Shown: one piece after another, positions 10,657 to 19,690 of the stretch
Layout of the letters: each line of letters opens with the position of its first letter
How positions within the stretch are numbered: the first letter of the stretch is position 1
Source of the DNA: Verrucomicrobiota bacterium
Lineage (GTDB): Bacteria > Verrucomicrobiota > Verrucomicrobiia > Limisphaerales > UBA11320
Direction: 5' to 3'
NCBI GenBank assembly: GCA_016199985.1
Contig: JACQFQ010000061.1
Span: 62,001 to 126,000, forward strand
Length of the DNA: 64,000 bases
Made by a program: the position numbers and the translations under genes
Notes under the pieces: model-generated
Told to the model about the DNA's origin: nothing
Seen by the model: the letters and a program-made list of their open reading frames with translations, nothing else
Databases searched by the model: none

Positions 10657-13184
10657 GGTTGGGTTGCGTGGGAGGCGTTGGCGGACGCGATGGGCGCGTC
10701 CTGCCACGCGAATTCTCCGTGTTCTACGGTCCAATCATTCCCGAAGAATCCCGCGACGCGAATTCCGTCCGCTCCCGTGGACAGCGTCTCAGGACCGAAC
10801 ACCGTGCAATCCGGAAAAGCAACACCGGCGAGGAAATAGGGAGGACGGTCCGTCAGACGCAGCCCCTCGACGCCCGTGCCGGACACCACGGCCACCGATG
10901 CGATATCGCTGTCCGGCCGGGGTCGCAGGAAAAGGCAGGCCAGGTTGGATGCCTGGATCGACTTCGCGCCGATTTGGATCCGATCCCGACGGACCTGGAC
11001 GGGGCTGTCCTTGAGGAGCGGCTCCCAAGCGCTGTTGTTGTCCGCGTTCCCATAAAGGACAACGCCCCGGTCTTTCGTCTTCCGAAGGCTGAACGCGCTG
11101 TCGGGGAGGATGTCGACGCTCCCATTGCCCCGATACAGAAACGCTTCGGCGTCGAATCGCGCCTTGGCGATCGCCCAGGCGTTTTCCTTCGCGTCGCCCC
11201 GTGTGGCGTAAACAAACAGCATGCGATGCTGGAACGCTTCCTTGAAAGGCCCGTTCCGATGCGATCCCTTTTGCGATTTCGCGGGCGCCGCGATGACGGA
11301 CCACTGGCCTTCGCCGCGGCTCAGCCACAGCCGGGCGCCCGGCGCGGGGGCGGTAAGGTTGGTCAGCGATTGTCCGTCGAGCGAAAGCGAGAAGGTCTTG
11401 TTCGGCGGGAGGGGGGCGGTTTCGATCGAGAGGCGGGCGATGTTTTGCGACCGGCCCTTGAACGCTCGTTTGTTGGGGTCCCACTCAATGTCGATGACGC
11501 TGGCTTGGAGCGCGCGCTCCTGGGCTTCGACGCTCACCCAGTGGCATCGGCTGGAGATCCCGGGGTTGACGGTGGTGAAGAGCACATGGCGGACGCTTGC
11601 GGGATCCGGGATGCGTCGCCTCGAGAAGAGGTCGAAGATCGGCGGCCAGTCGACGCACGCGTTCCCCCACCAGTGCCCGGCGCCGGGCTGCTCATGGTAA
11701 AGAAACTCGCGGTGAAAACCCTCGAGAACGCGGCGCATCGTCCGGGCCTCGGAGACGGGCACGTTGTCGTCCGCGTCGCCGTGGAGCACGTAGACTCCCT
11801 GGTGCAGATAGTTGCTGGCCATCAAGAGCGTGTCCGAGGGATTCGCGGCGCGCTGAAACAGGGCGCGCACCGCGTTGGTGCTGTCGTCCTTTCTTCCGCC
11901 CGCGTAGCTGAAGAAGCTGATCCACCCGGCGCTGGGCGCGATGGCGGCAAATCGATCGGGAAAGGTCGCGCCGAGCTGCCAGGCGCCATGGCCGCCCATC
12001 GAGTGGCCCGTGAGGTAGGTGAGGGCCGGATCGGTGTGGTAGCGCTTTTGCGCCAGCTCCAGAACTTCAAGAGCGTCGAGCCGCCCCCAATCCTCCCAGT
12101 CAAATCCGTAGGGCCTTCTGTTGGTCGGGGCCACGATGTGCGCCCAGGGCTTGTGGGCATAGGCCGCCGCCTGCCCGCTGGCTTCGACGCTCGCGCCGTG
12201 CGTGCTCAGCACCAGGGCCCGAGCCGGGCGATCCTTCCGCTCCGGACGCGCCGGGGCGATCGCGTAATACTGCGCGCTTCCGTCGATCTCGCTGATGAAT
12301 GTCTCCTTGCGCGTGTCTTCGGCCTTCAACAATCGCAAGGTCACCGAGCCGCGGTCGGACAGGGTCGCGTGATTCGCGAGAGAACCGGTGAGCAACAGGT
12401 CGACAACAATCCTGTTTGTGGACGACCGTCCGGAATGGCGAACCCGAAATCCGACTTTGCGGACGCTCATTGGCAGGAGCGCCGGCACGGGGGTCGCGAC
12501 GCGTCTTCCTCCCTCCGCCGTGGCTGTCAGCTGGAGGTTTTCGAGGCGGGAATCCGTCGCGTTCACCACGCGAATCGCTCCCACGACGTCATTGGCTTCG
12601 TCGGCGACGAGGTCGGGAAGCGTGTTGTCTTGCGTGTCGAGAAACACGGGCTGTCGCGGCGGGCTGAGGCGCGCTCGCAGCCGGCCGCGTCCGGCCGCAA
12701 GGAGGAAATCGTTGCGGCCCGCCCGCAATGCCACGGGAACAATCACGTTTCCGTACTCGTAGACATCCCCGGCATGCGGCTCGCCGTTCACATAAACCAT
12801 GCTGTGGCCCGCGGCCAGGAGCAGGACGATTTCGTTCGAGGCCGCGGTGTGCGAGAGATGCGCGTAGCCGCCGCGAAGCGCGCTGTTGGTGAACCATCCA
12901 TCCGCGTTCGCTTGGGCCGCGGTCCAGGTTTTGTCGACTGTCGCTCCCCAATGGACAGAGTCTCCCGCGCGAGGCGGCGCCCAGTCCCCTTGGATGATCC
13001 TGGCCTCGATCGGATCTACGCGGAACGCGGAACGTCCCGCCCGTCCGCCGGCGGGCAGGACGAGTCCGTCCCGAAGCACAATCTCTGGAGCGCCTGCGGC
13101 CGGGCAAGAGGAGCGGTCGAGAAGAACAAGCCCGGACGCCAGGAGTAGGGCGGGGATCAGGGCGCGGCATGGCGTGGCTGACAT
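10653..13184 (-). CDS. Secreted alpha/beta hydrolase (prolyl-oligopeptidase/esterase-like)
   Basis: 843 residues from the ATG at 13184, chosen because a signal peptide (MSATPCRALIPALLLASGLVL...) follows. The open frame extends further upstream but reads as arginine-rich non-coding sequence. The N-terminal 300 residues look like beta-sandwich modules. The catalytic module lies at about 310-510, with nucleophile motif GHSMGG (Ser395), a likely acid at D470/D472 in GDADDNVP, and His504 in GAGHWWG. This triad order is that of the prolyl oligopeptidase/feruloyl esterase group. The last 300 residues are unassigned. The gene ends in an ATGA overlap with the GHL10-like gene, so the two products are probably made in fixed ratio and act together outside the cytoplasm. 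Peptide or ester substrate is not decided by sequence. Confidence 0.85.
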   Translation of the reverse strand: MSATPCRALIPALLLASGLVLLDRSSCPAAGAPEIVLRDGLVLPAGGRAGRSAFRVDPIEARIIQGDWAPPRAGDSVHWGATVDKTWTAAQANADGWFTNSALRGGYAHLSHTAASNEIVLLLAAGHSMVYVNGEPHAGDVYEYGNVIVPVALRAGRNDFLLAAGRGRLRARLSPPRQPVFLDTQDNTLPDLVADEANDVVGAIRVVNATDSRLENLQLTATAEGGRRVATPVPALLPMSVRKVGFRVRHSGRSSTNRIVVDLLLTGSLANHATLSDRGSVTLRLLKAEDTRKETFISEIDGSAQYYAIAPARPERKDRPARALVLSTHGASVEASGQAAAYAHKPWAHIVAPTNRRPYGFDWEDWGRLDALEVLELAQKRYHTDPALTYLTGHSMGGHGAWQLGATFPDRFAAIAPSAGWISFFSYAGGRKDDSTNAVRALFQRAANPSDTLLMASNYLHQGVYVLHGDADDNVPVSEARTMRRVLEGFHREFLYHEQPGAGHWWGNACVDWPPIFDLFSRRRIPDPASVRHVLFTTVNPGISSRCHWVSVEAQERALQASVIDIEWDPNKRAFKGRSQNIARLSIETAPLPPNKTFSLSLDGQSLTNLTAPAPGARLWLSRGEGQWSVIAAPAKSQKGSHRNGPFKEAFQHRMLFVYATRGDAKENAWAIAKARFDAEAFLYRGNGSVDILPDSAFSLRKTKDRGVVLYGNADNNSAWEPLLKDSPVQVRRDRIQIGAKSIQASNLACLFLRPRPDSDIASVAVVSGTGVEGLRLTDRPPYFLAGVAFPDCTVFGPETLSTGADGIRVAGFFGNDWTVEHGEFAWQDAPIASANASHATQP

Positions 13185-13397
13185 CGGTCCGACGCTAGAG
13201 CGACCGGCAAACGCGGCGCAACGAAAGACTCGGATCTTTCGTCGCGAGGACAGGTTCCAAAACTCCGCGCGCTTTTGCGGCGCGCGCCGCGGCGTCCGCG
13301 GCCTGCGAAGCCGAAACGTTGCGAAAGCCGCCGCCGCACTCAACCCTCGCAATCTGTTTTGAGGTGTGTTCTTCTTCGGGCGCTCCAATTCTATCCT

Positions 13398-15383
13398 ATG
13401 GCGCTACCGCAGTTGACTGATGAGCAGATCCGCGGCTGGTCCCGCGCGCAGAAGGACACCTGGTGGTTCGAGAAGGTGTATCGCGGGGATATGGCGCAGC
13501 TCACTCTTCGCTCCGCCGTGATGGGTTTCATCCTGGGCGGCGTGCTTTCCGCCACGGCGCTCTACATCGGGGCCAAGACCGGCATCAGCATCGGAGTCGG
13601 CCTCACCTCCGTCATTCTCGCTTTCGCGATCTCGCGCCTGCTTACGAAGGCTGGGTTGATCCAGGACTTCACGGTCCTTGAGAACAACTGCACACAGTCC
13701 ATCGCCACCGCGGCGGGCTATATGATCATGCCGCTGATTTCCAGCCTGGCCGCCTACATGCTGGTGACCGGCAAGATTGTGCCGTGGTGGCAGATCATGA
13801 TTTGGAATTGCGTCATCGCCATCCTCGGCGTCCTGGTCGCGTTTCCGATGAAGCGCCGGTTCATCAACGAAGACCAGCTGCCTTTCCCGGAAGGACGCGC
13901 CTGCGGTGTCGTCCTCAGCACGCTTTATACCGGCGACGCCGAGACCGGGATGGCCCAGGCTCGGCTCCTGGCGAAGGTCAGCTTGTGGACGGCATTCTGG
14001 CAGTTGCTGACGGGCGACGGATGGATGCGGCTCATCCAGTTCAAAATTCTCCGCATGCACTCGTGGACGAAGCTGACGGAGCCCTATTCCATCCCGGAAC
14101 GGATTGACACTCTCTACTACAAGCTTGCGACCGCTTATCAGTTGTGGATTCCGACGATTCGCGGCACGGATATTCGGCAGCTCGGATTGCGCCTCACGCT
14201 TGACGCTTCGCTTGTCGGCATCGGAGGATTGATAGGCATCCGGGTCGCTTCGAGCTGCATGCTGGGGGCCTTTCTCAATTTCGTCGTGCTGGCGCCCATC
14301 ATGATCCAACGCGGGGAGATCAAGGCCTACACCAACCCCGCCGGAGTGCTGGTTCCGATTTCGCGTCCCGAGATCGTGAACCAATGGTCCTTGTGGTGGG
14401 GCGTCACGATGATGGTGGTGGGCTCGCTGACAAGCCTTCTCGCCAAGCCGGAGCTGATTCGCAGCGTCGTCGGGTCCTTCGGTCGTCGAATCCCCGCCGC
14501 CGATGGCGCTCCGGACCCGTTGCGGCACATCGAACTTCCTTTGTGGGTTTCCTGGGTGGGCGTTCCGATTTTGAGCGCCGTGGCGGTCGCTGTGGCTCAC
14601 GCGTTCTTTGGCGTCTCCATTTTTCTCGCGTCCGTGTCGTTGCCCTTGATCTTTGCCCTGACCGTGATCTGCACGAACTCGATGGCGCTCACGTCGTGGA
14701 CTCCCACCGGGGCGCTTTCGAAGATCACGCAGTTCACCATGGGCGCGATCGACCGCACGCTGCCGGCCAGCAACCTGATTCCCGCCGGGATGACGGCGGA
14801 GATTTCCGCAAACGCCGCGAACCTGCTCTCCGACATCAAGCCGGGATACATGCTGGGGGCCAAGCCGCGGCAGCAGGCCATTGGGCATGTGCTCGGCATC
14901 TTCGCGGGCTCCCTCGTGTCCGTGCCTCTTTTCTTCCTCCTGTTCCTGCAGCCCGACGCGGACGGAATACGTTCGGTGACGACCCTGGTCAGCGACAAAT
15001 TCGCCATGCCGGCCGCGCTGCAGTGGAAGGGGGTTGCGGACCTGATCGCCCGCGGCGTGGGCAGCCTGCCGTACTCGGCGCGCGTCTCGATGGGGTTCGC
15101 GGCGGCCGCGGCGGCGCTGTTCGAGATCCTGCGGGTTCGGACGCGCGACCGGTTCCCGATCTCCTCCGTGTCGGTGGGGTTGGGAGTGGTCCTGCCACCG
15201 GAGGCCTGTCTGGCCATGGGGGCGGGCGCATTGCTCTTTTGGTGGCAGGGCCGCAGAGCCGCGAGCATGACCGAGTCGCGGCGTCGCCTCTGGGTGGAGG
15301 GCTGCGAGCCCATTTGCGCCGGGCTGATCACAGGCGCCGCATTGATGGGCATCGGCGACGCGATCCTGAAGGTTCTGATCTGA
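13398..15383 (+). CDS. OPT family oligopeptide/metal-chelate transporter
   Basis: 661 residues. The ATG at 13398 is chosen over an upstream in-frame start because the extra 41 residues are arginine-rich and unlike the family. The protein is almost wholly hydrophobic, with about 14-16 membrane segments. Family-typical phrases are SAVMGFILGGVLSATALYIGAKTG (read in pieces), LENNCTQSIATAAGYM and the acidic-basic loop after the fifth helix (RRFINEDQLPFPEG). OPT proteins are secondary importers of oligopeptides or metal-nicotianamine-type chelates at the cytoplasmic membrane. Four bases separate its stop from the sensor kinase start, so a common transcript is likely. It is divergent from the alpha/beta hydrolase; the 213-bp gap between them must hold both promoters, but I could not pick one out. 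Confidence 0.9.
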   Translation: MALPQLTDEQIRGWSRAQKDTWWFEKVYRGDMAQLTLRSAVMGFILGGVLSATALYIGAKTGISIGVGLTSVILAFAISRLLTKAGLIQDFTVLENNCTQSIATAAGYMIMPLISSLAAYMLVTGKIVPWWQIMIWNCVIAILGVLVAFPMKRRFINEDQLPFPEGRACGVVLSTLYTGDAETGMAQARLLAKVSLWTAFWQLLTGDGWMRLIQFKILRMHSWTKLTEPYSIPERIDTLYYKLATAYQLWIPTIRGTDIRQLGLRLTLDASLVGIGGLIGIRVASSCMLGAFLNFVVLAPIMIQRGEIKAYTNPAGVLVPISRPEIVNQWSLWWGVTMMVVGSLTSLLAKPELIRSVVGSFGRRIPAADGAPDPLRHIELPLWVSWVGVPILSAVAVAVAHAFFGVSIFLASVSLPLIFALTVICTNSMALTSWTPTGALSKITQFTMGAIDRTLPASNLIPAGMTAEISANAANLLSDIKPGYMLGAKPRQQAIGHVLGIFAGSLVSVPLFFLLFLQPDADGIRSVTTLVSDKFAMPAALQWKGVADLIARGVGSLPYSARVSMGFAAAAAALFEILRVRTRDRFPISSVSVGLGVVLPPEACLAMGAGALLFWWQGRRAASMTESRRRLWVEGCEPICAGLITGAALMGIGDAILKVLI

Positions 15384-15387
15384 CCGC

Positions 15388-17742
15388 ATGATCGAGTCGT
15401 TGCGAGTGCTGCTGGTGGAGGATTGCGAGGCGGACGCGATCCTTATGGTGCGCGCTCTCAGCCGCGCCGGCTTCGCCGTGGACTGGCAGATTGCGGATTC
15501 CGCCAGCCAGTTCGACGCTCTCCTGGCCCAGGGCGCGTGGGATGTCGTCATCGCCGATTACTCGATGCCGCAGTTCGGCGCCATGGCCGCCTTGATCCGG
15601 CTGCATCAACAAGGGCTCGATCTTCCGTTTATCGCCGTGTCCGGCGTTGTGGGCGAGGAGGTGGCGGTGGAGGCGATGCGGTCCGGCGCGCATGACTTCA
15701 TCGGGAAGAGCAACCTCGCCCGGCTCGCCCCGGCGGTTCGCCGGGAGGTGCGCGCGGCTCGGGAGCGCGACCGATTGAAGGGCGACGCGGCTCCCCCCGG
15801 CGGCTTCCGGCAGGACGCATCGCACCTCAACGCGCGGCCGAGCGAGTGGTTTCTTCCCCTCGCGCTCGCGAGCTCCCTCACGCTTTTCGTGGGGCTGATG
15901 GTGAAGCTGCTGATTGACGCGATCTGGCCCGGCCTCCCCGCGTTGGGCGCCGCCCTCTTGATGCTGGGGATCGCGGGCCCGGCGGCCGCGTGGAGCCTGT
16001 ATCTGCTGATGGCGCATCGACGCGCCCTGATGCAGCGGATGATCGCGGAGTTCGTGGAGAAGCGGCGCCTGAATGAAATGCAACGACGGCTGGCGGATCG
16101 GACGCGCGAGCTCGAAGGGAATCTGAAGGAACGCCAGAGACACGAGGGACATCTCCGGGCGCAACACGCCACCACCCGAATCCTCGCGTTGGCGGACACT
16201 GTCGAAGGCGGCTTCGCCGCGGTTCGCGCCTGCGTGATGGACACTTTTCATTGGGAGTCCGGCCAGTTCCTTTCGACGGAGACCGAGGACTCGTCCCTGG
16301 CGCCCGCGAGCTTTCTGCCCGAGGACCCCGCGGCGGCCTCCAGGACCTGCCTTCCGGGCGAGTGCGTCCGGGCGCTGTCGACTCGCGTGATGGCGCTCGG
16401 TCACGGCCTTTGGGCGACGGATCTCCGCACCGATGACGCCGTCAAGCATATGGAACCATCGCCCGAAACCCCTTTCCGCTCGGCGGTGGCGATCCCTGTG
16501 CGGGCGTCGGGCGTGATTCTCGGGACCCTCGTGTTCGCCTCTTCGGAACTGCGTTCCCTCGATCGCGAGATGATGGATGTCCTGGAGGATATTGGGAACC
16601 AGATCGGCCAGTTTGTGGAGCGCCGCCGCGCGCAGGATGAGCTTCGGCGAGCGCACGAGGAGCTGGAGATTCGCGTGCAGCGCCGAACCGCGGAGCTCGC
16701 GAGCCTCAACGAGGCGCTGAGCCGCAGCGAGGCGAACCTGCGGCAGGCTCAGCAGATCGCCCAGGTGGGCAGCTTCGAGGTGCATCTCCCGTTCAGCCGG
16801 TCGCTCGGCAATTATTGGTCCGAGGAGGCGCGCCGCATCACGGGAATCGACGCCGTGCACACGGATCTCTCCATGGAGGATTTTGTCGCGATGCATGCGC
16901 ACCCCGAGGATCGCGCTCGCGTCCAGGCCGAGCTGGATCGGATCCCGCGGAGCCATCAGCCCGTCGAGTGCGAGCATCGCGTCACACGGCCCGACGGCGT
17001 CACCCGCTACGTGCGCCTCTTCGCCGAGCCGAGCCTGGATGTCGACGGCGTCTGCAGAAAGCTGGTCGGCACGCTGCACGATCATACCGAGCGCAAGGAG
17101 CTGGAGCGGCAGCTCCTTGAGATCAGCGAGAACGAGCAAAGGCGCATCGGCCAGGACCTTCACGACGACCTCTGCCAGCATCTCACCGGCATCGAGTTCA
17201 TGAATCAGGCGCTTGAGGATCGCCTGCAGCAGGACGGACACGAGGAGGCGGGCTTGGCGCGCCAGGTGGGCGATCTGGTGCGCGGAGCGATCAACCAGAC
17301 CCGTGGTCTCGCGCGCGGGCTTTCCCCGGTGCAGGTGGAATCCCTGGGCCTGATCGCCGCGCTGGAAGATCTGGCCGCCAATATCCACACAGTGTTTCAA
17401 GTGACCTGCGAGCTGCGCATGGACTCGAGCGTGGAGATCCGCAGCGTTGTCGCCGCTACGCACTTGTATCGGATCACACAGGAGGCCATAAACAACGCGA
17501 TCCGCCATGGAAAGGCGGATCGGATTCGCATTGAGCTCGAGCGTCGGGACGACTTCGCGAGGCTTCGGGTGACCGACACGGGCTGCGGCTTCGCCGCGGG
17601 CGCAACCCCGGCCAAACCCGTCGCGGGGCTCGGTCTGAGGATCATGCACTATCGCGCCGGCATGATCGGCGCCTCGCTCCACCTCGCGCCGGCCGACACG
17701 GGAGGCGTGATGGTCGAGTGTCTCTTTCGTTTGGATTTATGA
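15388..17742 (+). CDS. Membrane sensor histidine kinase with N-terminal receiver domain (REC-TM-GAF-PAS-HisKA_3-HATPase)
   Basis: 784 residues. Residues 5-125 form a receiver domain (LRVLLVEDCEADA..., phospho-acceptor Asp in VIADYSMP, Lys in FIGKSN). Two membrane helices follow (about 152-210). A GAF-like domain (about 255-415), a coiled coil, a PAS domain (about 445-570), a HisKA_3 dimerisation domain with His in RRIGQDLHDDLCQHL, and a HATPase with GLGLRIMHYR complete it. This is a NarX/DegS-type kinase. It partners the NarL-type regulator that starts in an ATGA overlap with its stop codon, and lies 4 bases after the OPT transporter gene. A receiver ahead of the membrane segments is unusual for this class. 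The signal is unknown. Confidence 0.9.
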   Translation: MIESLRVLLVEDCEADAILMVRALSRAGFAVDWQIADSASQFDALLAQGAWDVVIADYSMPQFGAMAALIRLHQQGLDLPFIAVSGVVGEEVAVEAMRSGAHDFIGKSNLARLAPAVRREVRAARERDRLKGDAAPPGGFRQDASHLNARPSEWFLPLALASSLTLFVGLMVKLLIDAIWPGLPALGAALLMLGIAGPAAAWSLYLLMAHRRALMQRMIAEFVEKRRLNEMQRRLADRTRELEGNLKERQRHEGHLRAQHATTRILALADTVEGGFAAVRACVMDTFHWESGQFLSTETEDSSLAPASFLPEDPAAASRTCLPGECVRALSTRVMALGHGLWATDLRTDDAVKHMEPSPETPFRSAVAIPVRASGVILGTLVFASSELRSLDREMMDVLEDIGNQIGQFVERRRAQDELRRAHEELEIRVQRRTAELASLNEALSRSEANLRQAQQIAQVGSFEVHLPFSRSLGNYWSEEARRITGIDAVHTDLSMEDFVAMHAHPEDRARVQAELDRIPRSHQPVECEHRVTRPDGVTRYVRLFAEPSLDVDGVCRKLVGTLHDHTERKELERQLLEISENEQRRIGQDLHDDLCQHLTGIEFMNQALEDRLQQDGHEEAGLARQVGDLVRGAINQTRGLARGLSPVQVESLGLIAALEDLAANIHTVFQVTCELRMDSSVEIRSVVAATHLYRITQEAINNAIRHGKADRIRIELERRDDFARLRVTDTGCGFAAGATPAKPVAGLGLRIMHYRAGMIGASLHLAPADTGGVMVECLFRLDL

Positions 17743-18425
17743 AACCAGCGTCCGCCAAGCCCTCTCGCAAAGCGAAGTGCCGCATCCTCATCCTGGACGA
17801 TCATCCGATCATGCGAGAGGGGCTGGCGCAGTTGTTGTCGCGCGAGGTCGACCTCCAGGTGTGCGCCGAGGCCCACGACGCACGGGAGGCGTTGGAGAAG
17901 ATTCCGAAGCATATGCCCGACTTGCTTCTGGCGGACCTTTCTCTCCCGGGCCGCAGCGGGCTCGACTTGATCAAGGACCTGCACATCCTGCATCCGGACG
18001 TGAAGGTGCTCGTCCTCTCGATGCATGACGAGTCGCTGTACGCGGAGCGGGTGCTTCGAGCGGGCGGACGCGGCTACATCATGAAGCAGGAAGGCGGCAA
18101 GAAGCTCCTGGAGGCGATCCGGAAAGTTCTCGAGGGCCAGATCTACGTGAGCGAGAAAATGGCGGGCCGGATTCTGGAGTTTTTCGCCGGCGGGAAGCCC
18201 CAGGGCGCGGGATCCTTCGTCGAATCGTTGACCGACCGGGAGCTGGAGGTGTTCAAGTGGATTGGCAAGGGCCTTACGACGCAGGAGATCGCCTCGCAGC
18301 TGAACGTGAGCGTAAAGACAGTCGAGGTGCACCGCGTGAACATCAAGAGCCGTTTGCAACTCACGTCCCTGCCTGAGCTCGTCCACAAGGCGGTCCTGTG
18401 GGTTCAGAGCAGCGACACGGAGTGA
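17739..18425 (+). CDS. NarL/FixJ-type response regulator
   Basis: 228 residues. Start at 17739 is preferred because it forms an ATGA overlap with the kinase stop. A GTG at 17718 is possible. A receiver domain spans about 14-135 (ILILDDHP, Asp in LLLADLSLPGRSG, Lys in YIMKQ) and a LuxR-type helix-turn-helix spans about 160-225 (LTDREVE-like LTDRELEVFKWIGKGLTTQEIA, then LNVSVKTVEVHR). It is the DNA-binding output of the preceding kinase and probably controls the transporter operon or distant genes. Confidence 0.93.
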   Translation: MKPASAKPSRKAKCRILILDDHPIMREGLAQLLSREVDLQVCAEAHDAREALEKIPKHMPDLLLADLSLPGRSGLDLIKDLHILHPDVKVLVLSMHDESLYAERVLRAGGRGYIMKQEGGKKLLEAIRKVLEGQIYVSEKMAGRILEFFAGGKPQGAGSFVESLTDRELEVFKWIGKGLTTQEIASQLNVSVKTVEVHRVNIKSRLQLTSLPELVHKAVLWVQSSDTE

Positions 18426-18854
18426 CGGGGTGAACGGACCGTCCTGAACGGCGCGGAGGAGGAGGGGTAATTGATTCGCCGATGTCCCCCGTCCGCTTCG
18501 CGGCCGTTCACCTGCTCCTCGCGCTTCTGGCTGAATACACGAACACAACCCCCGTCCAAATCCTCGGCGGAATGGGAGCGGTTTCCTCCCATCCCCTCAA
18601 CGATGGCTTTGCCAGGAGAAGCGAGGGTTTGGGTGTTGGTCGCCGCTTTGCTGGCGGCAGTGTCGCTCGGCTGGCGGTTCTGGGCTCGCGGGGAGGGAGA
18701 GACCGCGCATCCGGGCGTATCGAGACGGAACGCGAGCTCGGCAGAGCCTGTGAGGACCCCGCCGTCACCACCAAAACCCTTGCCGGATGGGGATCCCGTG
18801 GGTAACGTCCGCGGCTCTGTTTCTGGATCAACTGTTGACTCGAATCGAACTGAT
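18426..18854 (+). other. 429-bp gap between response regulator and cupredoxin-like gene
   Basis: No convincing separate gene. The frame of the downstream gene stays open across most of it, and an ATG at 18603 would begin a hydrophobic stretch (VWVLVAALLAAVSLGWRFW) followed by a polar linker, so a longer membrane-anchored form of the downstream protein is possible. A 7-bp perfect stem (18572-18578 with 18586-18592, 7-base loop) lies just before that ATG, without a T-tract. The promoter of the oxidase locus may be here but no clear -35/-10 pair was found. Confidence 0.5.
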
Positions 18855-19577
18855 ATGAAATTGAACTCTATTGTCGCCACAGGCGCGGCTTGGGCCGGCA
18901 TCATCGCCGCCGCTTCAGCCGGTGAAATCACTGGAAAAATCACTCTTTCAGGCACTCCCCCTCCCGAGCCCCAGCTCGAGGCCAAAACCCAGATGCTCCA
19001 GGCCGACCTGTATTGCGGCAAAAAGAGCTCCGGTCCCCAAAACCGCGTCTTCCAAGTTGGCGCCGGCGGCGAACTCGGCCAGGTGGTCGTTCGCCTCGTC
19101 GACAACGTGCCCGCCAACGCTTCCGCTTTATCCGAGCCCGTCGTGCTCGACCAAAAGAACTGCGAGTACATTCCTTACGTCACCGCGATCCAGACCGGAC
19201 AGAAACTCCTCGTCCGCAACTCGGATGAAGCCCTTCACAACGTGAACATCGCGCCCAGGGTTGATGGCAACAAGCCCAGCAACAAGGCCCAGATGGCCAA
19301 GGCCGCCGACATTGAATACGTCTTCCCCAACGCCGAGGATTTCCTCCCGTTGAAGTGCGATGTGCATCGCTGGATGTTCGCGTACGTCGTCGTGCAGCCG
19401 CATCCGTTCTTCGCGGTCTCCGCGGCCGACGGCTCCTTCACCATCAAGAACGTCCCCGACGGCAAGTACAAGGTGGAAGCCCTCCATCGTCGTGGCGGCA
19501 AAGTGGTCAAGGATGTCGAGGTGAAGGGCGGCAAGGCCCAGGTGAACTTTGAGCTCACCGCCCCGGCCGCCAAGTAG
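18855..19577 (+). CDS. Exported cupredoxin-like protein with carboxypeptidase-regulatory-like C-terminus
   Basis: 240 residues from the ATG at 18855, which gives a clean signal peptide (MKLNSIVATGAAWAGIIAAASA). The middle of the protein has the ordered ligands of a type 1 copper fold: His128 (EALHNVN), Cys168, His171 and Met174 (CDVHRWM). The last 60 residues (DGSFTIKNVPDGKYKVEA) are a carboxypeptidase-regulatory-like beta domain. Proteins of this plan are common beside respiratory genes and in methylamine-utilisation-like contexts; they are thought to be periplasmic electron carriers or copper proteins. It precedes ctaA by 113 bp containing a strong hairpin, so it may be its own transcript. 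A longer N-terminus starting at 18603 cannot be ruled out. Confidence 0.8.
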   Translation: MKLNSIVATGAAWAGIIAAASAGEITGKITLSGTPPPEPQLEAKTQMLQADLYCGKKSSGPQNRVFQVGAGGELGQVVVRLVDNVPANASALSEPVVLDQKNCEYIPYVTAIQTGQKLLVRNSDEALHNVNIAPRVDGNKPSNKAQMAKAADIEYVFPNAEDFLPLKCDVHRWMFAYVVVQPHPFFAVSAADGSFTIKNVPDGKYKVEALHRRGGKVVKDVEVKGGKAQVNFELTAPAAK

Positions 19578-19613
19578 ACGATTAGGTCTTGAGGTTTCGC
19601 GTTTCGTTTCTAC

Positions 19614-19661
19614 AGTGACCCGCTGCAATGGCTCGAGCCATTGCAGCGGGTCGCTCCTTTT
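19614..19661 (+). terminator. Long perfect hairpin followed by T-rich run
   Basis: Bases 19617-19652 are a perfect 36-bp palindrome (18-base arms, centre CTCGAG). The arms extend by three more pairs (one G-U) to 19614-19655. It is followed by CCTTTTT. It lies 36 bp after the cupredoxin-like gene and 30 bp before ctaA. This fits a rho-independent terminator or attenuator ahead of the heme A synthase gene. Confidence 0.75.
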
Positions 19662-19690
19662 TGGGGCTTTGCAGACGCTTTTCCTTTTTG

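Noticed and set aside
10557..13148. Plus-strand open frame opposite the alpha/beta hydrolase
   Set aside because: Low-complexity Arg/Gly-rich translation without recognisable motifs. The minus frame has a signal peptide and GHSMGG triad.
15328..17682. Minus-strand open frame almost exactly as long as the sensor kinase
   Set aside because: Equal length is coincidence. The plus frame has all kinase motifs; the minus frame has none and would overlap the OPT gene.
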